Below are positions 33,757-45,795 of a stretch of DNA of 64,000 nt, in pieces. The stretch is from CAYQTL01 sp964420405 (GTDB taxonomy: Bacteria; Acidobacteriota; Thermoanaerobaculia; Thermoanaerobaculales; Sulfomarinibacteraceae). Position numbers and translations under genes: made by a program. The stretch spans positions 43,746-107,745 of the forward strand of contig CAYQTL010000011.1 of the NCBI GenBank assembly GCA_964420405.1, given 5' to 3'. The stretch's first letter is position 1. Each line of letters opens with the position of its first letter. Under the pieces are notes generated by a model. That model saw nothing but the letters and a program-made list of their open reading frames with translations, was not told where the DNA came from and did no database searches.

Positions 33757-33859
33757 GGATCCACCCGCACCCCCACTCGGATCCGCCGTCGCCGGGTCTG
33801 CCACAGCATCGTGAACGGGCGCGGGAGAGCGCGATCTTGCGAGTCGGTCCCGCTCCGGC

Positions 33860-33865
33860 TACCAT
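33860..33865 (+). promoter_or_regulatory. -10 box of ribBA
   Basis: TACCAT, about 41 nt before ATG 33907, with a GGGGAGA Shine-Dalgarno. The leader is too short for an FMN riboswitch. Confidence 0.4.
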
Positions 33866-33906
33866 CGCACGGCGGCGCCGCTCGCCCGGAGCGGCGGGGA
33901 GACGCG

Positions 33907-35133
33907 ATGACCGACGTTCGTTTCGACCAGGAGCCGTTCATCTCGGTGGAGGAGGCGATCGCCCGCGTCGCCCGCGGCGAGCAGGTGGTCGTCGTCGACG
34001 ACGAGGACCGGGAGAACGAGGGCGACCTGATCTTCGCGGCCGACAGGGTGACGCCCGAGGCGATCAACTTCATGGCCCGCCACGGCCGTGGGCTGGTGTG
34101 CATCTCCCTGACCGCCGAGCGGTGCGACGAGCTCGAGCTGCCGCTGATGGTCGAGAAGAACACCTCGATCCACGGCACCGCGTTCTGCGTCTCTGTCGAG
34201 GCCCGCAAGGGCACCACCACCGGCATCTCGGCCCACGACCGCGCGGCGACGGTGCGGGTGCTGGTGGACCCGTCGACGAGACCGGAGGACCTCCAGCGTC
34301 CGGGGCACATGTTCCCGCTGCGGGCGCGTCGCGGCGGCGTGCTCAAGCGCGCCGGCCACACCGAAGCCTCGGTCGACCTGGCGCGCCTGGCGGGCCTGTC
34401 GCCGGCCGGCGTGCTGTGCGAGATCATGGACGAGGACGGCCAGATGGCGCGGGTGCCGCGGCTGGTGGAGTTCGCCCGCGAGCACGGCCTGGGGATGCTG
34501 ACGGTGGCGTCGCTGATCGCCTACCGGATGCGGACCGAGAAGCTCGTCGAGAGGGTGGCGGGGCCGCTGCTGCCGACCGCCCACGGCCCGTTCCGGATCC
34601 ACGCCTACCGCAACACCGTCACCGGCGAGGAGCATGTCGCCCTTGTGATGGGCGAGATCGATCCCGCCGAGCCGACTCTGGTGCGGGTCCACTCCCAGTG
34701 CCTGACCGGCGACGTGTTCCGCTCGGCGCGCTGCGACTGCGGCGTCCAGCTCGACCTCGCGATGCAGCGGATCGCGATGGAGGGCAAGGGGGTGCTGCTG
34801 TACCTCCTCCAGGAGGGCCGCGGCATCGGACTGTTCAACAAGCTGCGGGCCTACGAGCTGCAGGACGCCGGCGAGGACACGGTCGAGGCGAACCTCCACC
34901 TCGGCTTCCCGGCGGACCCGCGGGACTACGGCACCGGCGCCCAGATCCTGTACGATCTCGGCGCCCGCCGCCTGCGGCTGATGACAAACAACCCCGGCAA
35001 GTACACCGCCCTGAAGGGCTTCGGGCTCGAGATCGTGGAGCGGGTCGCGGTCGAGGTGGAGCCCACCGATGCCAGCCGCGCCTACCTCGAGACCAAGAAG
35101 CGCAAGATGGGGCATCTGTTGAAGCTGGTCTAG
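33907..35133 (+). CDS. ribBA: Bifunctional DHBP synthase / GTP cyclohydrolase II
   Basis: 408 residues; first enzymes of riboflavin synthesis. N-terminal RibB domain (1 to about 205): VVVDDEDRENEGDLIFA acidic loop, MARHGRGLVCISL, GTAFCVSVEARKGTTTGISA, FPLRARRGGVLKRAGHTEA. C-terminal RibA domain (about 210-400): VRVHSQCLTGDVFRSARCDC holds the zinc cysteines, LLQEGRGIGLFNKLRAYEL, DYGTGAQILYDLG, MTNNPGKY. Both domains keep their catalytic residues as far as visible. No other rib genes are nearby. A repeat follows before mfd. Confidence 0.96.
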   Translation: MTDVRFDQEPFISVEEAIARVARGEQVVVVDDEDRENEGDLIFAADRVTPEAINFMARHGRGLVCISLTAERCDELELPLMVEKNTSIHGTAFCVSVEARKGTTTGISAHDRAATVRVLVDPSTRPEDLQRPGHMFPLRARRGGVLKRAGHTEASVDLARLAGLSPAGVLCEIMDEDGQMARVPRLVEFAREHGLGMLTVASLIAYRMRTEKLVERVAGPLLPTAHGPFRIHAYRNTVTGEEHVALVMGEIDPAEPTLVRVHSQCLTGDVFRSARCDCGVQLDLAMQRIAMEGKGVLLYLLQEGRGIGLFNKLRAYELQDAGEDTVEANLHLGFPADPRDYGTGAQILYDLGARRLRLMTNNPGKYTALKGFGLEIVERVAVEVEPTDASRAYLETKKRKMGHLLKLV

Positions 35134-35153
35134 GCGGCGCAGCCGCCTCCGAT

Positions 35154-35239
35154 CCCGATCCCGTTCCCGAAGGGACGGTCCGCCCTCGACGGCGCGTCGG
35201 AGCGCCGGAGCTTCGGCACGCCATCGGGAACGGGAACGG
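35154..35239 (+). repeat. Paired inverted hexamer runs after ribBA
   Basis: CCCGATCCCGTTCCCGA at 35154-35170 and its inverse TCGGGAACGGGAACGG at 35225-35240 can form a stem of 10 or more base pairs around a loop of about 54 nt. The only place where C- and G-rich runs face each other; it could end ribBA transcription. 35241-35395 shows no further feature. Confidence 0.6.
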
Positions 35240-35395
35240 CACTGTCTCCGGAGGAGCGATCGTGCGTGTTGCCGAGGCCGTCGGACGAAGGCCGCCGACC
35301 GGGGGGGACGGGTGGCGGACACACCACCCGCCCGCCCAGCCGGGCGCGTCGCCGGCCGTGAGCGTCGGAACCGGATCCGAGGAAGCACCCACGTG

Positions 35396-38755
<3,360 letters not shown>

Positions 38756-39140
38756 TCGGCGCGCGGAACGCGCCCGAGCCTGGTCCACCGCTCCGCGCCC
38801 GCCCACGACGGTCTGCAGGTCACGCCGTCAGCTGGGAGCTCGTGCTGCGAGCTTCGTCCGAGCGAGTTCCTCCGCTCCGCGCGAGCCGCGCCGGTCTGCG
38901 GGGGCAGCCCGCAGCGCCAGCTTCCAGCCGGCAGGCACGCGTTCGAACCTGAGACTCCGATCCGCGCAAGCCCGTGCCGACCTGCGGGAGCCCCATCGGC
39001 CTGCGAAGCCTGCCACCTGGAAGGTGGCGCTACGTGCGCCCGCGCCGGTCTGCGGGGGCAGCCCGCAGCGCCGGCTTCCAGCCGGCAGGCGACGATCTGG
39101 CTCCCGTGCGCCGACCTGCGTGAGCCCGCGACGGCCTGCG
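38756..39140. repeat. Cluster of hairpin repeats after mfd
   Basis: Three hairpin units: 38916-38932 (GCCAGCTTCCAGCCGGC, one mismatch), 39012-39028 (GCCACCTGGAAGGTGGC, perfect) and 39070-39086 (GCCGGCTTCCAGCCGGC, perfect), embedded in shared flanks such as GCGGGGGCAGCCCGCAGCG and GACCTGCGGGAGCCC. No gene in this interval; 38756-38880 shows nothing. Confidence 0.8.
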
Positions 39141-39296
39141 CGTGCGGCGGACGGCGGACGACGAGGTCGTGGTCCCCAGCGAGCACCTCCGGCTACCCCT
39201 CGAGGTGACGTCGGGCGCGGCCCCGGGCACCGCGGTCGAGTGGCGCGGAGAGCCGTGGGAGGCCCACGACCGGGCGGGCGGCGCCAGGTCGAGAGG

Positions 39297-39596
39297 TGGC
39301 CTCCGCCCCCGTCCGCGTCCGCTTCCGTGCCCGCGCCCGTGTCCGTGCCCGAACGGCAGCGGCAACGGCCCCCGACACCGATCGGTCCCGCGGCCCCTTC
39401 CGCTGCCGCCTCCCCGCCGATGTCGCATGCCCGGACCTTCCACTGCGCGGCACGGACGGGCACGGACACGGACGCGGGAGGGGGGCGACCGCGGTGGCTT
39501 AGGGGCGGGCGCTGTCGCTGACGCTGAACGTGACTGCCACCATCGGGATCGGGATCGGGACCGGGATCGGGATCGGGAACAGGATCGGGATCCGAG
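39297..39596 (+). repeat. Composite interspersed element, full copy, ending in a seven-tract array
   Basis: Six-base-periodic CCGTGC/CCGCGT runs, GACACCGATCGGTCCCG core, CGGACACGGACGCGGGAGGG, CTGACGCTGAACGTGACTGC, then ACCATC and GGG tracts at 39545, 39551, 39557, 39563, 39569, 39575 and 39587. The array ends 18 nt before the gmk -10 box. Closely similar to 45796-46112 and 21405-21592. Confidence 0.85.
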
Positions 39597-39607
39597 GGTG
39601 GATGGCG

Positions 39608-39613
39608 TAGGAT
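39608..39613 (+). promoter_or_regulatory. -10 box for leaderless gmk-rpoZ
   Basis: TAGGAT, 8 nt before GTG 39622. The G-tract array occupies the -35 position. Confidence 0.5.
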
Positions 39614-39621
39614 GGCGCGCG

Positions 39622-40290
39622 GTGCCGGGGGTGACCGTGGAGAGAGCCGCAGGCCTGCTGTTCATCGTGTCGTCGCCGTCGGGAGGCGGCAAGACGACTC
39701 TCATCCGGCACTGCATGGAGCGCCTCGGCGCGGTCGGCTACGAGAGCTACTTCTCGGTGTCGCACACCACCCGGGCGCCGCGGCCGGGGGAGCGCGACGG
39801 GGTCGACTACCACTTCGTCGATCGCGACCGGTTCGAGTCGATGGTGCGGGAGCGCGCGTTCCTGGAGTGGGCGGAGTACGCCGGCAACCTGTACGGGACC
39901 TCCCGCGTCGAGGTCGAGGGACGCCTCGATCGCGGCGTCGACGTGTTCCTCGACATCGAGGTCCAGGGCGCGAACCAGGTGAAACGCGGCATCGAGGACG
40001 CCGTCAAGATATTCGTCTACCCGCCGTCCTACGAGGTGCTCAAGCAGCGGCTGACCGACCGCCGCCAGGACTCCGGCCAGGTCATCCGCCGCCGTCTCGA
40101 GTGGGCGCTGCGGGAGTTCGACTTCGCGACCTTCGAGTATGCTATTATCAACGACCGCCTCGACCGGGCGGTTGACGCCTTGTACGCCATCTGCCTCGCC
40201 GAGCACCATCGCGACATCCGCATGAGACCGACGCTGGACGCCATCCGCGACGCGTACCAGATCTCTCTGGAGAAGGACACCGACACATGA
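39622..40290 (+). CDS. gmk: Guanylate kinase
   Basis: 222 residues (E. coli 207). Converts GMP to GDP with ATP. P-loop SSPSGGGKTT (residues 17-26), SVSHTTRAPRPGERDGVDY GMP-binding segment, EYAGNLYGTSR, DIEVQGANQVK and the lid RRRLEWALREF. GTG 39622 is chosen by its 8-nt distance from the -10 box; GTG 39631 is an alternative. The TGA overlaps the rpoZ ATG, the usual gmk-rpoZ pairing. Confidence 0.95.
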   Translation: MPGVTVERAAGLLFIVSSPSGGGKTTLIRHCMERLGAVGYESYFSVSHTTRAPRPGERDGVDYHFVDRDRFESMVRERAFLEWAEYAGNLYGTSRVEVEGRLDRGVDVFLDIEVQGANQVKRGIEDAVKIFVYPPSYEVLKQRLTDRRQDSGQVIRRRLEWALREFDFATFEYAIINDRLDRAVDALYAICLAEHHRDIRMRPTLDAIRDAYQISLEKDTDT

Positions 40291-40826
40291 TGCAGCTTCC
40301 CGAGGGCTTCGACTCGATCTTCCGCTACATCGTCGTCGTCTCCCAGCGCGCCGAGCAGCTGATCGGTGGCGCGAAGCCGCGCGCCGAGAGCCGTCGCCGC
40401 AAGCCGACCCTCGTCGCCCGCGACGACGTCGACGCCGGCACCGTCACCTGGCGGATCCTCACCCAGGAGGAGATCGACGCCCAGCGCCAGGCGATCGTCG
40501 ACCAGTTCCGCGCCGAGGTCGGCGCCGAGGAGGCCGCCGAGCGCCGTGCTCCGATCCCCGACGTCCTCCCGACCGGCGTCCGCCTCGCCGAGGAGCCCGC
40601 CGTTGCACCGAGTGGCGAGCGCGACGACGAGATCAGCCGCCTGCAGCGGCTGCTGGGCATGGCCGGCCCGCGCGACGAGGACGAGACGGACGAGGACGAC
40701 GGCGACGAGGGCGCGGCCGAACGCGACGACGGACGCGACGAGCTCGCCCTCGACCTCGACGAGGACTATGACGAGCCCGGCGACGACGGCGGCTCGGACG
40801 ACGGCAACGAGGACGACGACTACTGA
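40287..40826 (+). CDS. rpoZ: RNA polymerase omega subunit with long acidic tail
   Basis: 179 residues, about twice the usual omega (80-90). Residues 1 to about 75 are omega-like: FDSIFRYIVVVSQRAEQLIGG, KPRAESRRRKPTLVARDDV, VTWRILTQEEID. The rest is a low-complexity extension, and from about residue 118 mostly Asp/Glu (DEDETDEDDGDEG..., ending DDGNEDDDY). Omega binds the beta-prime C terminus and helps polymerase assembly and ppGpp response. Identity rests on the gmk neighbour and the N-terminal motif. Coupled to gmk by a 4-nt overlap. Confidence 0.85.
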   Translation: MMQLPEGFDSIFRYIVVVSQRAEQLIGGAKPRAESRRRKPTLVARDDVDAGTVTWRILTQEEIDAQRQAIVDQFRAEVGAEEAAERRAPIPDVLPTGVRLAEEPAVAPSGERDDEISRLQRLLGMAGPRDEDETDEDDGDEGAAERDDGRDELALDLDEDYDEPGDDGGSDDGNEDDDY

Positions 40827-40870
40827 GGCCGCCGGGGCAGCCCCGGGCGGCTTCCCGACGGGGCGGAGCC

Positions 40871-41527
40871 ATGCGACTTCGGGACCTTGACAGGTACTGC
40901 CGGGACCTCGGATGGCGCGACGCGCTCGAGCCTCCCGAGCCGGACGCGGCTCCGGCGCAGTCCCGAACCGCAGCCGGCTGCCCCGACCTCGACTCGCTGG
41001 CGGCGTTCCTCGACGGCTGCACGCGCTGCGGCCTGAGCGAGAAGCGGCGCATGATCGTGTTCGGCGAGGGTGCCGCAGACGCGCCGGTGCTGTTCGTCGG
41101 CGAGGGCCCGGGCGCCGAGGAGGACCGCACCGGGCGGCCGTTCGTCGGTCAGGCCGGCCAGCTCCTCGACGGCATGATCCGCGCCCTGGGGTTCGAGCGG
41201 TCCGACGTCTTCATCGCCAACGTCGTCAAGTGCCGGCCGCCGGGCAACCGCGACCCGGAGGACGGCGAGATGGCGGCGTGCGCCCCGTTCCTCGACCGCC
41301 AGGTGGAGCTGATCAGGCCACGGGTGATCGTCGCCCTGGGCCGGGTCGCGGCGCGCCGGCTGACCGGCACCAACCGGCCGATGGGAGCGCTTCGGGGCCG
41401 CTGGTCGAGCTACCGCGGCATCCCCCTCATGCCGACCTTCCACCCCGCCTACCTGCTGCGCCAGCCGCGCGACAAGGCCCGCGTGTGGGACGACCTCAAG
41501 GCCGTCCTTGCGAAGCTGGGCGACTGA
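40871..41527 (+). CDS. Uracil-DNA glycosylase, family 4/5 (Fe-S)
   Basis: 218 residues. Removes uracil from DNA. Four Cys that can hold the 4Fe-4S cluster: C50, C53 (DGCTRCGLS), C121 (VVKCRPPGN) and C137 (AACAPFL). Active site GEGPGAEEDRTGRPFVGQAG (78-97) and the HPAY motif in PTFHPAYLL. Closer to family 4 (UdgA) than 5. It is 44 bp after rpoZ on the same strand, so it may share the gmk transcript. Confidence 0.93.
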   Translation: MRLRDLDRYCRDLGWRDALEPPEPDAAPAQSRTAAGCPDLDSLAAFLDGCTRCGLSEKRRMIVFGEGAADAPVLFVGEGPGAEEDRTGRPFVGQAGQLLDGMIRALGFERSDVFIANVVKCRPPGNRDPEDGEMAACAPFLDRQVELIRPRVIVALGRVAARRLTGTNRPMGALRGRWSSYRGIPLMPTFHPAYLLRQPRDKARVWDDLKAVLAKLGD

Positions 41528-41863
41528 CGGCGTCGGGGCTGTCCCGCGTCACCGTTCGCGTCCGCGTCGGTGCCCGTGCGATGCAGCGGCGGGAGAGGCA
41601 CCGCGCCGGAGCCGGTGTCCGCTCCGCCGTCAGCCAGGGGTTGCAGCGTCAACGATCGGCATCCACCTCGCGGTGGGCGGCCCCGGTCGAGAGCCCTGGA
41701 TGTCCGCCCGCCCGCGACAGCGCAGGCACCGGCGTGGTCGCTCCTCACACCGTCGCCGACGCCGAACCCGAGGCGCACGAGCTACCGACCTCGTGGGAGG
41801 TCCTTCGCCTCCCTCCGCGCCCGGAGGGCGCTCCGGTCGCTCAGGATGACGGAACAGCCGCCG
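41528..41863. repeat. Intergenic repeats between convergent UDG and hflC
   Basis: No gene. 41540-41650 has six-base-periodic GCGTCC/GTCCGC sequence like a decayed composite element. 41800-41857 is a TCATCC-type repeat in reverse (GGGAGGTCCTTCGCCTCCC ... CGCTCAGGATGACGG). Confidence 0.65.
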
Positions 41864-42793
41864 CTACTTCGACGTCTCCAGGTAGCGCAGGAACTCGCCG
41901 TCGGTGCCGATCAGCAGGACCGTGGTGTCGTCGATCGTCGTCCGGTAGACGTCCATCGTCTTGAAGAACCGGTAGAACTCGGGGTCCTTGTTGTACGCCC
42001 TGGCGTAGATGTCGGCGGCCTCGGCGTCGGCCCGGCCCCGGATCTCCTGCGACTGGCGGTAGGCCTCGGAGGTGATCGTCTTCAGCTCGCGGTCCCTGTC
42101 GCCGCTGATCCGGGCCGCCTCGCCGGCGCCCTCCGAGCGGTACTGCTCGGCGATCCGCTGCCGCTCGGAGATCATCCGGTTGAACACCTCGCGCTGGACG
42201 CCCTCCTCGTAGTTGATCCGCTTGAACCGGAAGTCGAGCACCTCGATGCCGAGGTCCGACGTCCGCTGGGCCGCCGCCTCGAGCACCTCCTGCTCGAGTG
42301 CCGCGCGGCCATAGGAGATGTCCTTCGGCGGCTCGGCGTCGACCACGTCCGGGTTGACGACGAACTCGCGGTTCGACGTCCGCACCGCCTCGATGAGGTC
42401 GTGCTTGGCGATCGTGTTGCGGGTCTCGCCGTCGAGGATGTCGTCGAGCCGCGACTGGGCGCCGCGCTGGTCCCGCAGGCGCTGGAAGAACAGCAGCGGG
42501 TCGGTGATCCGCCAGCGGGCGTAGGAGTCGACCCAGATGAAGCGCTTGTCCTGGGTCGGGATCTGGTTGGGGTCGCCGTCCCACTCCAGGAACCGCTTCT
42601 CGAAGAAGTTGGCGGTCTGCAGGAACGGGATCTTGAGCTTGAGGCCGGGCTCCGTGACGGGGTCGCCGACCGGCTTGCCGAACATGGTGATGACGACCTG
42701 CTCGGTCTCGTTGACGATGTAGAACGCGCCGCCCGCGGCGAGCACCACGAGCAGGATCGCGAGGGCGACGACGACGAGAGCTGCCTGTTTCAC
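41864..42793 (-). CDS. hflC: HflC-like SPFH membrane protein
   Basis: 309 residues. One N-terminal membrane anchor (ALVVVALAILLVVLAAGGAFY), then the SPFH/PHB domain (NETEQVVITMFGKPV, FLEWDGDPNQIPTQDKRFIWVD, WRITDPLLFF), coiled coil (ISERQRIAEQYRSEG..) and the short C-terminal tail FLRYLETSK. With HflK it forms a large ring that encloses and modulates FtsH. GTG 42793 overlaps the hflK stop by 4 nt. The order hflK-hflC is the usual one. Confidence 0.94.
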   Translation of the reverse strand: MKQAALVVVALAILLVVLAAGGAFYIVNETEQVVITMFGKPVGDPVTEPGLKLKIPFLQTANFFEKRFLEWDGDPNQIPTQDKRFIWVDSYARWRITDPLLFFQRLRDQRGAQSRLDDILDGETRNTIAKHDLIEAVRTSNREFVVNPDVVDAEPPKDISYGRAALEQEVLEAAAQRTSDLGIEVLDFRFKRINYEEGVQREVFNRMISERQRIAEQYRSEGAGEAARISGDRDRELKTITSEAYRQSQEIRGRADAEAADIYARAYNKDPEFYRFFKTMDVYRTTIDDTTVLLIGTDGEFLRYLETSK

Positions 42794-43782
42794 TGGCCGC
42801 CTCCCTTCCGGTTCTCCAGGTTGAGCAGCGGCAGCAGGCCCTCCAGGTCGCTGTCCAGCAGGATCTTGCGCTCGACCTGGGGGTAGATCGCCTGCATCGT
42901 CTCGAGGTAGATCCGCCGCCGGGTGACGTCGGGCGCCCGCCGGTAGGCTGCCAGCAGCTCCTCGAACAGGACGACGTCGCCCTTGGCGCTGTTGACCCGG
43001 TCGACGGCGTAGCCCTCGGCCTGCTGGATCGTCTGCTGGGCCTCGCCACGCGCCTTGGGGATCACCCGGTTGTACTCGGAACGGGCCTCGTTGATCGCCC
43101 GCTCGCGCTCCTGCTCGGCCTCGTTGACCTCGTTGAACGACGGCTTGACGGGGTCCGGCGGGTTGACGTCCTGCAGCACGATCTGCTCGATCTTGATGCC
43201 GGTCTCGTACTGGTCGCACATCTCCTGCAGCCGCCGCTCCACCTCGGTCGCGACATCCTGCCGGCCGACCGTCAGCACCTCGTTGACGCTGCGGTTGCCG
43301 ACCACCGCCCGCATCACCGCCTCGTTCATGTCGCGGAACGTCTTCTCGACGTTGCGGACCTTGAACAGGAACTCGTACGGGTCGTCGATCCGGTACTGGG
43401 CGATCCACTCGACCACCGCGACGTTGAGGTCGCCGGTGAGCATCAGCGACTCCTCGAGCAGGTTGCCCTGCTCGTAGCGGGTTCGCACTCCCGCCTCCTG
43501 GGTGCGGAAGCCGAACTCCTGCTTGAGCTGGCGCTGCACCGGCAGGGTGGTGGCGGTCTCGATCGGCGCCGGCAGCTTGAAGTTCAGGCCGGGCTCGGCG
43601 GTCCGGTTGAAGGCGCCGAACCGGAGCACCACCCCGACCTCCTCCGGCTCGACGGTGAAGAACATGCTGAACACTGCGGCCAGCACGACCAGGACCAGGA
43701 TGCCGATGCCGATCGTCTTCAGCGGTGGCTTCTGGCCTTTCAGCTGGCCGATGTCGATGGTTCGCGGACTCTGGTCGTTCAT
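42790..43782 (-). CDS. hflK: HflK-like SPFH membrane protein
   Basis: 330 residues. Short N-terminal cytoplasmic region (MNDQSPRTIDIGQLKGQ), one membrane helix (IGIGILVLVVLAAVFSMFF), SPFH domain (EPEEVGVVLRFGAFNRTAEP, VAVVEWIAQYRIDDPYEFLF), GRQDVATEVERRL, QDVNPPDPVKPSFNEV, and a helical C-terminal part with IYLETMQAIYPQVERK. Partner of HflC in controlling FtsH. Good Shine-Dalgarno (GGGGAGGTC) before ATG 43782. The leader contains a G-tract array. Confidence 0.94.
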   Translation of the reverse strand: MNDQSPRTIDIGQLKGQKPPLKTIGIGILVLVVLAAVFSMFFTVEPEEVGVVLRFGAFNRTAEPGLNFKLPAPIETATTLPVQRQLKQEFGFRTQEAGVRTRYEQGNLLEESLMLTGDLNVAVVEWIAQYRIDDPYEFLFKVRNVEKTFRDMNEAVMRAVVGNRSVNEVLTVGRQDVATEVERRLQEMCDQYETGIKIEQIVLQDVNPPDPVKPSFNEVNEAEQERERAINEARSEYNRVIPKARGEAQQTIQQAEGYAVDRVNSAKGDVVLFEELLAAYRRAPDVTRRRIYLETMQAIYPQVERKILLDSDLEGLLPLLNLENRKGGGQ

Positions 43783-43837
43783 CTGACCTCCCCTCGCACC
43801 CAAGGACCCGTGCCCGGCGGGCTGCCGAGGATCCGTT

Positions 43838-43858
43838 CCCGATCCCGTTCCCGATCCC
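43838..43858 (-). repeat. G-tract array inside the hflKC leader
   Basis: CCC tracts at 43838, 43844, 43850, 43856, giving GGG every 6 nt in the minus-strand RNA between the predicted hflK promoter and its start codon. Could form an RNA quadruplex. Confidence 0.8.
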
Positions 43859-43903
43859 GACGGATCGCGCGGCCCGCCCCTGTTCCAGAACGGAATCGAC
43901 TTC

Positions 43904-43932
43904 ACTGTACCGACCCTTCCCCCGGGCGGCAA
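43904..43932 (-). promoter_or_regulatory. Promoter of hflKC
   Basis: TTGCCG (43927-43932), 17-nt spacer, TACAGT (43904-43909) on the minus strand. Predicted leader about 115 nt. Confidence 0.5.
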
Positions 43933-43979
43933 GGAACGCGGCCGAGTCCTGATGACCTCCGCGCCTGTCTCCCGTCGAT

Positions 43980-44044
43980 CCGAGCCTCCCACAACGCCAG
44001 CCTCCCGCAACGCCAGCGTCCCGTAGCGCCGGCTTCCAGCCGGC
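43980..44044 (+). repeat. Hairpin repeat copy
   Basis: GCCGGCTTCCAGCCGGC at 44028-44044 (perfect 7-bp stem), preceded by tandem CAACGCCAGC-type sequence (CCTCCCACAACGCCAGCC). The rest of 43933-44130 holds nothing recognised. Confidence 0.7.
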
Positions 44045-44130
44045 ACGCGACGTCCGGGTGGAGGAGGCCGTCGTCGGCGAGCCGGCGAGGGCTGTGGGAA
44101 ACGGGGGAGGGGCCAGTCCGCCGTGCGTGC

Positions 44131-44136
44131 TACGGT
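44131..44136 (+). promoter_or_regulatory. -10 box for the leaderless GT39 gene
   Basis: TACGGT, 6 nt before ATG 44143, no Shine-Dalgarno. Confidence 0.45.
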
Positions 44137-44142
44137 GCGCCC

Positions 44143-45759
44143 ATGACCCCCCAGGCGGCGCGGCGGGCCGAGCTGGCCGGGCTGGCGGGCGTCACCGCGC
44201 TCGCCGCGGTGCTGCGCCTGTGGCACCTCGGTCACGGCCTTCCCGAGGCCCCCCACGTCGACTCCTTCAAGTTCGTTGGCGAGGCGGCGCGGATGCTGGC
44301 CACCGGCGACTGGTCGCCGCAGCTGTACCAGCACCCGCAGCTCTACCCACGGCTGCTGGCCGCGCTTTCGGCGCTCCTCGGCGTCGACGGTGAGGTCGGC
44401 AGACACCTCGTCGGCCGTGCGATCTCGGCCGCCGCCGGCCTCGCGGCCGTGCCCGCCGCCTGGCGGCTGGGCCGGATCGTCGCCGGTCCGGCCGCGGCCG
44501 TGCTCGCCGCCCTCGTCGTCGCCCTCGACCCCGGTGCGGTCACCGTCTCCCGGATGGTCGCGCCCGACGCCCTGATGATGGCCCTCGCGGCCTGGGCGCT
44601 GGTCCTGCTGTTCGATCCCCGCCGGCGCGTCGGCGCCGCCGCCGCGGCCGGCGCCCTCCTCGGCCTGGCGGTCGCCACCAAGCTCTCGGCGATGGTGCTC
44701 CTGCCATGGCTCGCGGCGGCGCCCCTCCTGCTGTCGCCGGACCGCCGCCGGTGGCGGGACTGGCTCGGGCGGGCAGCCGCCGGCCTGCTCGCGGCCGCGG
44801 TCGCCGCCGCCGCCGCCAGCCCCCACCTGCTGCTCGACGCCCGCGACTACGCCGATCGACTCCGGCTGGAGGCCGCGATCCAGCGGGGCGGCCAGATCGG
44901 CCGCGTCCAGGGCGGCGCGCTCGACCTGCTGTGGTCGCCGACCCCGACCTGGGAGCAGCCGTGGCTCGGCACGTCCCTCGGCGTCAACCTGGGCCCGCCG
45001 GCGCTGCTGCTGGCGCTGGGTGGGCTCGCGCTGCTGCTGCTCGGCCGCGGCGGCCGGCGCGGCTTCCTCCTGGCGGCGGTGGCGGTCGCCTTCCTGGCGG
45101 TGCTCGTCGGTCCGGGCCGCCTGAAGGCGTACCGGTTCATCCTGCCTGCGCTGCCCGCGATGGCCGCCGCCGCCGGCTGGGTGGTCGACCGGCTGGGAGC
45201 CCGCGCCGGACGCTGGCGGACGCCGGTCGTCGCCACCTTGGTCGTCGTCGCCATCGCCGTTCCGGCATGGCGCAGCGGCCGCTACCTCGTCGCGACGACG
45301 CGCCCGACCTCGGTCACCGTCGCCGCGCGCTGGTTCTCCGAGCAGGTGCCGCCCGGGACCACCGTCTTCCTGTCGCCGTTCTTCGTCGACGCCCTCGCCC
45401 GGCCGGAGCTCGACGTGGTGCGTCTTCCGTCGGTCGGCGGCCGCCAGTACCGGCTGCCGGAAGCGCTCGGCCCGAGCCCCGAGCGCCGGCCGATCTACGA
45501 CGCGGCCCTCGTCGACCGCCTCGCGGCGCACGGCGTCGACCTCGTCGTCCTGAGCTCGTCGTTCGACGGCGCCTTCGCGCCGGTGCCCGAGAACCAGCGC
45601 TTCTTCCCCCGCTCGGTCGCGGCATACGCGGCGTTCCGGGAGCGTCTCGCGGCCCGCGCCGACCTCGTGTGGTCCGTTCAGGGCTGGTCCGCCGGCCGGA
45701 TCGGTCCGGACGTCGAGGTGTGGGCGCTTCGGAGGCCGTCGCGATTTTTGGACCCCTGA
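44143..45759 (+). CDS. GT39/PMT-type membrane glycosyltransferase
   Basis: 538 residues, about ten or eleven membrane helices then a soluble C-terminal domain (about 385-538). The first extracytoplasmic loop has HVDSFKFVGEAARML, where the Asp fits the catalytic acid position of the family; FILPALPAMAAAAGWVVDRL marks the later membrane part. Uses a polyprenyl-phosphate sugar in known members to modify lipids or proteins outside the membrane. Convergent with glycerate kinase. Confidence 0.83.
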   Translation: MTPQAARRAELAGLAGVTALAAVLRLWHLGHGLPEAPHVDSFKFVGEAARMLATGDWSPQLYQHPQLYPRLLAALSALLGVDGEVGRHLVGRAISAAAGLAAVPAAWRLGRIVAGPAAAVLAALVVALDPGAVTVSRMVAPDALMMALAAWALVLLFDPRRRVGAAAAAGALLGLAVATKLSAMVLLPWLAAAPLLLSPDRRRWRDWLGRAAAGLLAAAVAAAAASPHLLLDARDYADRLRLEAAIQRGGQIGRVQGGALDLLWSPTPTWEQPWLGTSLGVNLGPPALLLALGGLALLLLGRGGRRGFLLAAVAVAFLAVLVGPGRLKAYRFILPALPAMAAAAGWVVDRLGARAGRWRTPVVATLVVVAIAVPAWRSGRYLVATTRPTSVTVAARWFSEQVPPGTTVFLSPFFVDALARPELDVVRLPSVGGRQYRLPEALGPSPERRPIYDAALVDRLAAHGVDLVVLSSSFDGAFAPVPENQRFFPRSVAAYAAFRERLAARADLVWSVQGWSAGRIGPDVEVWALRRPSRFLDP

Positions 45760-45795
45760 GGTCCGATCCTGGTCCCGATCCGATTCCCGACGGGA

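Noticed and set aside
33866..33906. FMN riboswitch upstream of ribBA
   Set aside because: The leader of about 40 nt is too short and the conserved RFN helices are not visible.
39142..39621. N-terminal extension of Gmk
   Set aside because: The extra sequence is repeat-derived and lies upstream of the TAGGAT box.
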